Source: Pseudomonas gingeri (GTDB lineage: Bacteria > Pseudomonadota > Gammaproteobacteria > Pseudomonadales > Pseudomonadaceae). Taken from it: 64,000 nucleotides of DNA. The translations under genes were made by a program, and so were the position numbers. Below are positions 17,976 to 25,900 of this stretch, piece by piece (positions within the stretch are counted from its first letter, which is position 1; each line of letters starts with the position of its first letter). The notes below the pieces were generated by a model. It did no database searches. It had not been told where the DNA came from and saw only the letters and a program-made list of their open reading frames with translations. The stretch is taken from NCBI RefSeq assembly GCF_013385425.1, contig NZ_JACAQA010000010.1, positions 1 to 64,000 on the forward strand. The letters run 5' to 3'.

Positions 17976-20900
17976 TCAAGACGAAATATTGGTATCTGAA
18001 GCTGCGTATATGGCGTCGCCATTCGAAACAATATATTCGCTTGTGAACAGGCGCTGAGTCGCGATGGGTTGACCTTCGCTCTGTGCGATTAAAAAATTAA
18101 CCATCCATTTCGAAGATTCATAGACCAGCTCAGCAGTACCTCTCCAGGGTGCCTCAGGCACTTCTCCGGTTATATAAACACCTTCGAGATCCCATCCCTT
18201 GACGGGGGCAGTTATTACACCATTAGTCCGTAGAGAGAACGAAGCCTTTATATAACCATCACGAATCAAGGCATGGTTCAGCCAATAAATCATGCCCACT
18301 CTATAATCCCTCGCCCATATCTTTTTCCCGCCAACGTCAAGTGACAACGACAAGAGGCCCGCGTACAAATACTGACCAGAGCTCCCTGGGAGAAATATGT
18401 CAAAGTCAACCCCTTCGCGCGTTGACTCAACGACCTTATCGATATCTTCAATCTCCACCCGGATGATCGACAAGCTAGTGCCCACATTTTTCAGCGCAAA
18501 TGGAATCCCTTCCAGCGCCACACCGGTGCCATCAACCGTTTTCACATTAAGTTTATAACGCGCAAACCTGGCCAAAAACTCCGGAGCACGAGGATAGATA
18601 TCTTTGCCGGACAAACTCACTTCAAACACAAAATAAGGTAATACAAACACAGAAAACTCAACATGCTCCGTCGTACCGGCAACAGTCGCCGAAACTATAT
18701 ATTCAGCCACCCCCTGCCCCGAGGATATAAATTTCGAACTAAATTTCGACAGACCTTCCTTATCCGTAAGGATCGTCGCCTTAACTTCGCCATTGATCGC
18801 CCAATCAACCGGTGTTTTTATAGCGGCCTCTCTATCCACTTCCAGCCAAACAGAAAACACGACGGGATCAGGCCTACCCAGAATATAATGTGTGTCGGAA
18901 GATTCATGTTTCACAATAACGGCCTGAGGATAAATCACTGTCTGAGCCGTAGACTTATCCTGAACGTCATTCTCAGCACTCACTGTCACGATTACCAAGC
19001 CTGCGACATCGGATCGAAAGCGAGAAAGTGCAATACCATTACTGTCGGTCCGACTGGTCACTTCCAACAGACCCTCCACATCGGCTGTCCAAGTGACCTC
19101 CGTTCCGGAAGACACCGGATCACCATTAAGCTCGACCAGCCGACAAGAAAGTTCTACCTCAACACCCTCAATGACAGTATTGGCAAACCGAACATATTGA
19201 AAATACGGCGTGCTGGTAAATTCCACGATTGGAAACGTCCACTGACTGCCGTTTTCGTATCGTGCGATCACCGTTGCTTCGCCCAGTGGTCCGCTGCGCA
19301 GACTCGAATAGCTGATGCCCTCATGGTTGGTCATCGTCTGGTAGCGCTGGAACTCGCCCAAGGTCGTTCCCCACTCGACCAGACGATCAATACCCAGGTT
19401 GGTAAAAGCATCCACCAGGGTGATGCTGAAATTGATCGCTTCGAGTTTGTTGGACAACGCTTGCGAAGGATCATAAGTCGGCGCTGAAAAGTGCAACGAG
19501 GCTTCATCACAACCAATGGTCACCGCCGGCGCAAGCACCTTGTCGCCCAGTCCATACTCGGCCACCACACGAGCAATGCCCATGGTGTTGCCGCTCGCCA
19601 GCGTGACGCTGCTTTCGCCGTACTGGTCGGTGACGGTCGAGGTCTGCTCCAATTCCCCGAGTTGGTTGGTACTCCAGTTGATGGTGACGTCTTCGAACGG
19701 CTCATCCATGAAGTCGCGCAGGGTGATGAAGTAGGTCGCGCTCTCGCCCGATTTGTTGGCCACCAGATAGTCCGGCGTCACCGTGATCACGCTGCTGTGA
19801 CTCTGTCCGACCTCACCCGCCGGTGTTCCCGGCACAGGTTCGGTGAGGCTGGCCAAGGCCAACTCCGCGGCATAACGAAAGTCTGCCACATCACTGATCG
19901 GCGTCAGTCGGCCCAGCGCCAACAGCGCCTCGGCATCCAGATCGGTATGCCGCGCCAAGCGACAGGTGCGCACCAGCAGATCCAGCTCGGCGAGGGTAAA
20001 GATCACCCCCTCCTCCGGGTTCAGATGCGAGGCCACCACCAGCACCTGGCGCACGCCCCAGTCGAGAAAACCGGCCAACCTGTTCGCCGCGCTGTCGCGG
20101 ATCAGCCGTTTGTCACCTTCCAACGCCTTGTCCCACAGGGTGTTGATCAGTTGCAGATAGTCCAGCAACCGCTCTTCCGGTTGTGCGCTCAGGCGTACCG
20201 TTGCAGCATATTGGGTGAAAAAGTACAGGGTCTGCAGCGACAACCCAACATCGCCGAGGCCGAACCACTGCGGCTGTTGCACACACTGATCGACAAATGC
20301 CGGGCTCAGGTCCAGGTGCGTGGTGACGGCGGCTCGCTTGACCAGGCTGTCAAGCACCAGCAGGACTTCGTCGCCAATGGCCAACTGCAAGGGGGCACTG
20401 CTGTTACCCGTTTGCCCATAAACCCGCAGCACCTCTATCAACAGCTGATAGCGATTGCCCTCGGCCCAGAACAGCAGCACCTTGACCAGATCGACGGAAC
20501 AGTCCAGATAGCCGGCCAGTCCTTCCATCAGCAAGGCTTCCTGGGCGCCGCGAGCACGCATGATCATATTGCAGATCTGGGCGTGCTGGCCTTCGATCGG
20601 CAGATCGAATCGTTCCAACACCTCCGCCACAGTGCCGCTCAAGGCCGCTTCATAGTTCTCTTCGGTTTCCCCTTCCAGGTATTTGACCAGGCCCCTGGCC
20701 GCCCGAATGGTTTCTCCCGCCTCGATAAACTCTTTCAGTTCCTCGAACCAATCGATGGCGACCGAGGAGAACACCTCTTGGCCTCGCTCATCGATATTCA
20801 CGACCACGCGGCTTTGCGGCGCACCGACTTCGGCAAAGCTGCTGTCACTGATCAGTGCCGCCGCCAGGCGCGAGTGCATCTGCTTGAGCAGGTTGAGCTC

Positions 20901-22883
20901 GGCCTCGCTGGCCACCGGTTTGGTCAGGGCCGGCAGCACGATCCGACAGACCTGGCCGACCGTCCACTTGTGCTCGGCCAACCAGGCACTGGCTTCGACC
21001 AGGGCGTGGATCACGCTCAAGGTGTCGGTGTTACCAGATGTCTGGTAGGAGGCGATATGAGTCGGCCCGGCCAGTTTCGCGACCAATTGGCTGCCGCCGT
21101 TATCCAGCAGTTCGAGCAACGCCAGGGCCTCAATGGTGGTCAGCCCCAGATAATGGGGCAGCCGGACCAACCGGTAGAACGCCGACACCACCGCTGTGTT
21201 CCAGCGCAAAGGCTCACCGGCGTAGGCCTGTTCGATGACCTTGGCGGTAAAACGGTACATCTCGAAGGTCATGCCCAAAGCGGCGCACAAATGATCGATT
21301 TTCTGGCGCTCGGCCTCATTGCCGGGAGTGATGTCGAATACCTCCCCATCCAGGATCAGCGGGCCGGGAAACAGCGCCTGGCTGTTGAACACCAGGTCAA
21401 ACTGCGTCGACTGCTTGCCCCGGGCGTGCACGCCCAGCCCCCGGAGCAAGGCGGCAAAGTCGTCCGCGCTGACCTTGTAGCGCGTACGCAGACTCTGGAA
21501 CAGGCCAAGGGCGCGCAGGGTATCGGTAGTGATCCGATAATCCGACGTTTTCCCTTCGGCGCCAATCGAGGCCACCAGCAGGCGATCAACCTGGTCGAAC
21601 GGCAGCTTGAGCCAGCTCGCCAGACGGATCATGCGATTGAGCCGATCAAAACGATCATGGGACCAATTGACGATCTGGTGTTGGGGAGCACTCTCATCGT
21701 CGCTAGTCGTTTCAATGGCCATGGCCGGACTGAGACCCGCGTTGACGTACACCGAACCGAACACCGCGCCATCCACCGGCACGTCGTCTGACGCAATGAA
21801 ATTGGCCGACGAATAGGGCGCATAAGCCCCCACGGACAACAGCGATTCGAGTTCATCGGTCTTCAGCCCGGTGTGCAGGCAGAAGGTTTGGGTATCGAGC
21901 AACCTGAAAACATCGCCCTCGCCAAAGTTGGCCCTGAAGAAGCTCTCGGGATCGGTGCCGGAGGTGTCGAGCCGATGGGTTCTCGGGTTGATACGGGCCA
22001 AGGCAAAGGTTTGCTCGGGTTCTTGATTGGGGTCGAACTCCGGAAAATAGGGCGCCTCCAGCAAAATCCCCTGCTGTACCGGGCCGAAGCCGGTGTCTTG
22101 CACCAGGGCAATATCCGACAGCAGCGAATGCACGCCGGGTTCCTTGAAATACGGATAGGCCCGGTCGGTGCAGCGGATAACGTCGCCGGGCAGGCGCTCC
22201 TTGCGCTGCAAGATGTAATTGATCTGTTGCTGATAGCGCTCATACGGCAAGGTCGTGGGGTAACGAACATCCAGCAGCACATCGTCCAGCGAACGTTCGT
22301 CGCCGAAGCTCTCCAGATAGCGGTACGCCGAGGTTTCCAGTATTTCGTTGACCAGCACCAAGGTCGGTTCGACACGCTCGAGGGCACTGTGATCCAGCCA
22401 CAGGTCCGCCAGGTCCGGACGTCGATCGGCCAACAGAATACGGTTGCCCTGCCCGTCCCCCGGCCTGCCGCTCTGCTCGATCTTCTGTACTTCACGGTAG
22501 AGATCGGCCAGGTAGGCGATGGGCGAGGTCGTGGCTTCAATCGCATCCGTCGGGCAATGATTGGCCCAGTCCGGCCGGAACAGATCGTTGTAGGTCGGGG
22601 CATCCACCAGCCCGCGGATGCCGGAACCGGGCTCGAAGGCACGGTGTATCGCCGTGGTCAGCCGCTGCTCGCGAAACTGCCGCAGCGTAACGGCGCTGAT
22701 GGCCCTGGCTTGCTCATGCAAGGCCCGCGCTTCGGTGATGTGCAAGGTTCTGTCGGTGCTCATCAGTTGCTCGAGCGAACCCTTGGCGATCTCCAATACC
22801 GAGTCGTAATGCTCCAGTAGCTGGCTGCGACTGCGCGCGTTCTTGTTCAACAACTGCAACAGTGAACTGGGTTTGTCGTTCAT
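17976..22883 (-). CDS. tcaA: TcaA-like TcA toxin subunit with C-terminal Ig-like repeats
   Basis: The first ~1030 residues of this 1635-residue protein resemble TcaA / SpvA-type N-terminal halves of TcA. Recognisable parts are APTYNDLFRPDWANHC...SPIAYLADLYREVQKIE near 90-135, LLADRRPDLADLWLD near 150, and the long alpha-helical shell. From about 1033 (VITVTPDYLVANKSGESATYFITLRD) come at least three or four Ig-like/invasin-type repeats, followed by a unique C-terminal ~200 residues I do not recognise. The Ig part and tail (bases about 17976-19250) are A+T-richer than the helical part. GGAG precedes ATG 22883; the gene starts 74 bp after tcaC-like and is followed after 36 bp by tcaB. In known split TcA proteins (TcaA plus TcaB) the two chains form one functional subunit. 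Ig repeats at this junction are unusual. Confidence 0.85.
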   Translation of the reverse strand: MNDKPSSLLQLLNKNARSRSQLLEHYDSVLEIAKGSLEQLMSTDRTLHITEARALHEQARAISAVTLRQFREQRLTTAIHRAFEPGSGIRGLVDAPTYNDLFRPDWANHCPTDAIEATTSPIAYLADLYREVQKIEQSGRPGDGQGNRILLADRRPDLADLWLDHSALERVEPTLVLVNEILETSAYRYLESFGDERSLDDVLLDVRYPTTLPYERYQQQINYILQRKERLPGDVIRCTDRAYPYFKEPGVHSLLSDIALVQDTGFGPVQQGILLEAPYFPEFDPNQEPEQTFALARINPRTHRLDTSGTDPESFFRANFGEGDVFRLLDTQTFCLHTGLKTDELESLLSVGAYAPYSSANFIASDDVPVDGAVFGSVYVNAGLSPAMAIETTSDDESAPQHQIVNWSHDRFDRLNRMIRLASWLKLPFDQVDRLLVASIGAEGKTSDYRITTDTLRALGLFQSLRTRYKVSADDFAALLRGLGVHARGKQSTQFDLVFNSQALFPGPLILDGEVFDITPGNEAERQKIDHLCAALGMTFEMYRFTAKVIEQAYAGEPLRWNTAVVSAFYRLVRLPHYLGLTTIEALALLELLDNGGSQLVAKLAGPTHIASYQTSGNTDTLSVIHALVEASAWLAEHKWTVGQVCRIVLPALTKPVASEAELNLLKQMHSRLAAALISDSSFAEVGAPQSRVVVNIDERGQEVFSSVAIDWFEELKEFIEAGETIRAARGLVKYLEGETEENYEAALSGTVAEVLERFDLPIEGQHAQICNMIMRARGAQEALLMEGLAGYLDCSVDLVKVLLFWAEGNRYQLLIEVLRVYGQTGNSSAPLQLAIGDEVLLVLDSLVKRAAVTTHLDLSPAFVDQCVQQPQWFGLGDVGLSLQTLYFFTQYAATVRLSAQPEERLLDYLQLINTLWDKALEGDKRLIRDSAANRLAGFLDWGVRQVLVVASHLNPEEGVIFTLAELDLLVRTCRLARHTDLDAEALLALGRLTPISDVADFRYAAELALASLTEPVPGTPAGEVGQSHSSVITVTPDYLVANKSGESATYFITLRDFMDEPFEDVTINWSTNQLGELEQTSTVTDQYGESSVTLASGNTMGIARVVAEYGLGDKVLAPAVTIGCDEASLHFSAPTYDPSQALSNKLEAINFSITLVDAFTNLGIDRLVEWGTTLGEFQRYQTMTNHEGISYSSLRSGPLGEATVIARYENGSQWTFPIVEFTSTPYFQYVRFANTVIEGVEVELSCRLVELNGDPVSSGTEVTWTADVEGLLEVTSRTDSNGIALSRFRSDVAGLVIVTVSAENDVQDKSTAQTVIYPQAVIVKHESSDTHYILGRPDPVVFSVWLEVDREAAIKTPVDWAINGEVKATILTDKEGLSKFSSKFISSGQGVAEYIVSATVAGTTEHVEFSVFVLPYFVFEVSLSGKDIYPRAPEFLARFARYKLNVKTVDGTGVALEGIPFALKNVGTSLSIIRVEIEDIDKVVESTREGVDFDIFLPGSSGQYLYAGLLSLSLDVGGKKIWARDYRVGMIYWLNHALIRDGYIKASFSLRTNGVITAPVKGWDLEGVYITGEVPEAPWRGTAELVYESSKWMVNFLIAQSEGQPIATQRLFTSEYIVSNGDAIYAASDTNISS

Positions 22884-22957
22884 TGCCCGTCTCCGGTTGA
22901 GAACTTTTCAACTGTTAGAGGCGTCCTTACCCATTGAGGATTCTTCCAAGGTTCGGC

Positions 22958-25900
22958 TCAAGAAAACTGCGCAGACTGAGGATTGTTACTCAGGTAAATC
23001 AGCGTCCCACCCACCCTGCGATTGAGATTGGCCCTCACTTCTTTCGTACCTGGCGTGGTCGCGACCAGATCCACCGAACAGGTCCCATCCGGCCCGGTGA
23101 CACAGGTTGTCTCTAGCAACGTCGCGCCCGTCGTTCCGAAATACACGGTAGCGCCCGCAAAGGGGTTATCGGCGGAATCTAGGATCAAGGCCGTGACGGT
23201 ATGCGCGGTCAAGCCATCGGCCGGCTGGCTCCCCTCGCTGACACTGAAGGTCGAACGGCTTTCATCCCCGGCGATACCAATAAACCTCGCCGTCTGCGGT
23301 TGTCCTATGCCAGCGCCATTGCCAAAGGTCGCCGTAATGGAATAGGTGCCCGCGAGTTGCGACGTGATACGGGCACTGGTGGTGGCGCTACCCGGCACAA
23401 ACTCGCAGCGGTCTGGCGCGGTAGGGTCAATGGTGACGCCGGCGACCGCCGGGAACAGGACATAGGAAGATGCTGTAGTCGCGGTGTAAGGGTTGCCGTA
23501 GGTATCACGCAACGTCACGGTTGCCAGGTGCGCGTCCACCCCATCGGCCCTCTTGTCACCCTCGATAGGTTCCAGGGTGGAAGCGGCTGGATCGTACGCC
23601 CCGTGAAGGAATGTCGCGTCGACCTGCGCTTCTGAAAGTTCCCCCGCGAGCCTGGCAGTGATGGTGTGCGTCTTCGCCACGGTACTGCCCAGCATCACAG
23701 GGCATCGGCCGGTATCGCCCGCGGTCACACAATAGCTCGCGCTAAAAACAACGTCATCGACCGGGTCAAACGTTACCCGGGTGCCCCGCGGAGCCGGGGA
23801 GCCATCGCTCAGACGTACCGTCGCCATGATCCAGTTGTTTTTTTCCGTATCGCTGACGAGCCCATGGTCAGTGTCCATCTCCAACACCAGTTGAAACGAA
23901 CCGAATTCGACGGTCTTCGGAACGCCCTCCACCATGCCATCAGTCCGCGTGGCGCTGACCCTCTTGGTGCCAGGCACGGTCGAGGTGATGTGGGTTTCGA
24001 CCAGCCCCTGCGCATTGGTATCGCCGTAGGGAGGATTGCGGGAGGCGTCCGGGATAGCGGGAAACACCACCGTAACGCCCTCGACCGGACGGTTATTGGC
24101 ATCCTTGACGGTGACAGTTGCCGTATGGGCATCCACACCATTGGCAGCTCTTTGACCAGCGCTCACGGTCAAGGTAGCGACCACCGGAAGCGTTGGGGAC
24201 TCTTCCTCCACCTCCCCCCAGGTATCGTTTTCGTCCTCGGCGATCCCGTACCACCCCAGGTACCGCTGGCGGCGCTTGTAGCCCATGGCGGTGAGGGTCA
24301 GGGTCGGGCGCCCGAGCGGATCGTAGAATTGCTGGTCGCAATGCCCGAAGACGCGAAAGGACTCGTCCTTGATATAGCGGTAGCCATCGGCGAAGTAAGG
24401 TCGGTAGACCCGTACCGCCAGGCCCTTGTTGTTGTATTCGACCCGTTCGCTGACCCGCCAGCGCTCGGCGGCCGGGGCGCTGACGGGCTGGTCGCCGTCC
24501 AGCACCAGAGTGCCGTCGGCCGCGATCTGGTAGGCGTCCCCCGGTTCGACTTTCTGCTTGGTCTGCAAGGCGCGGCCGAAGCCGTCCCAGCACTGGACGG
24601 CGATACGGATTTTTCGCCCGGGATTGTCCGCAGGTGCCGGGTAACGGTCGGCTTGCAGGACCGCCGCATGGACCGGCTCACGCTGCCGCATCCAACTGAA
24701 CGCATCACGAAAGCTGGCACTGGCCGCCCCCTGCAACGCCGCGTCCGGATCGGCGATGGCTTCGGCGGGTAGGCGGGCCACAGGCTGGTACTCGTCTATC
24801 GGATCGAAACCGAGCGCAACGCCCGCCTCGGTGCCATGGAAACTGCTGGCCGACAGCTCGCCAAAACCGTCATAGCAGGCCTCCTGGATATTCTGGTTCG
24901 GATCGACGATGCGACGGGGCAACAGGAACCGGTAATCGGCGGCGTCCACGCGGGTGACACACTCATCGGCCGTGGTGACACTGATCGGCAGGCAGTAATA
25001 GGCATCGAACTCGATGTCCGTCGGCCCCTGGCTTTCGGTGGGCCGGGCACTGATCAGCCGATAGAAGCCGTCCAATTCAGCGTAGGTCATAAAGCCCTTG
25101 CGGGTCGACCACAACACCCTGTCCGGTTCCGTCGGCAACATGGCCTCAATGGGCCGATAACCGAGCCCGGGCAGTTTGTCCTCCAGCTCCGCGGGACTGA
25201 GCACAGACGCATACGCCTGCAGCGCCGCCTCATCCAGCTCGGCGGACTCCAGGAAGTCGACCAGCGCCTCGAAACTGGCCTGCCCCGCCGGCAGGGTCTG
25301 GCCGGCCTGTTGATAACGCTGCACGGAAAACTGCGTCAGCACCCGCTGGTAGTCACCCGCTGGCGGCGCATTGAGACGGTCGAGCATCGACTCATGGGAA
25401 ATATCCTCCGGCCCCAGCACCGCCTTCGGCAGCACCAGCGCGTTGCCACGGGACAGGTAGGGCAAGCCCAGACGACAGCCTTCCGGATCATCCAGGTGAA
25501 TAAATTGGGCGCGGCTTTCGTTCAGGTAGTAAAAGCGCTGGGCGTCGTCGTGGGCGGCGCGCCACCAGGTTTGCTCATGGACTTCGCTGAACGGTGGATC
25601 GTCGCTGACGCTCTTGCGCCGGGCATAGTCGACCGTCACCTCATGGATCAGCCCGCCATAAGGATCCCAGGCCAGGCTGATATGGTGCTGACACAGAGGG
25701 TCGTCAGGTTGACGCTCGTAGGTATAAGCAATCGACTCCAGTTCCAGCGGCTGCATTCTGCAGTACGGCTGGAATTCGTTGCGCCGTTGCAACAGACGCA
25801 CGGCATAACGCGATTGCTGCACCGAGTAGGGCCGGTCCTGCAACAGGTCGTCGGCGTCGAGACCGAATACCTCGACCCGCAGCGGCATGCCGGCCAGGGC

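Noticed and set aside
19491..21791. A 766-codon open frame on the plus strand opposite the TcaA-like gene
   Set aside because: Shadow of a recognised TcA subunit; no ribosome-binding site and no family resemblance.
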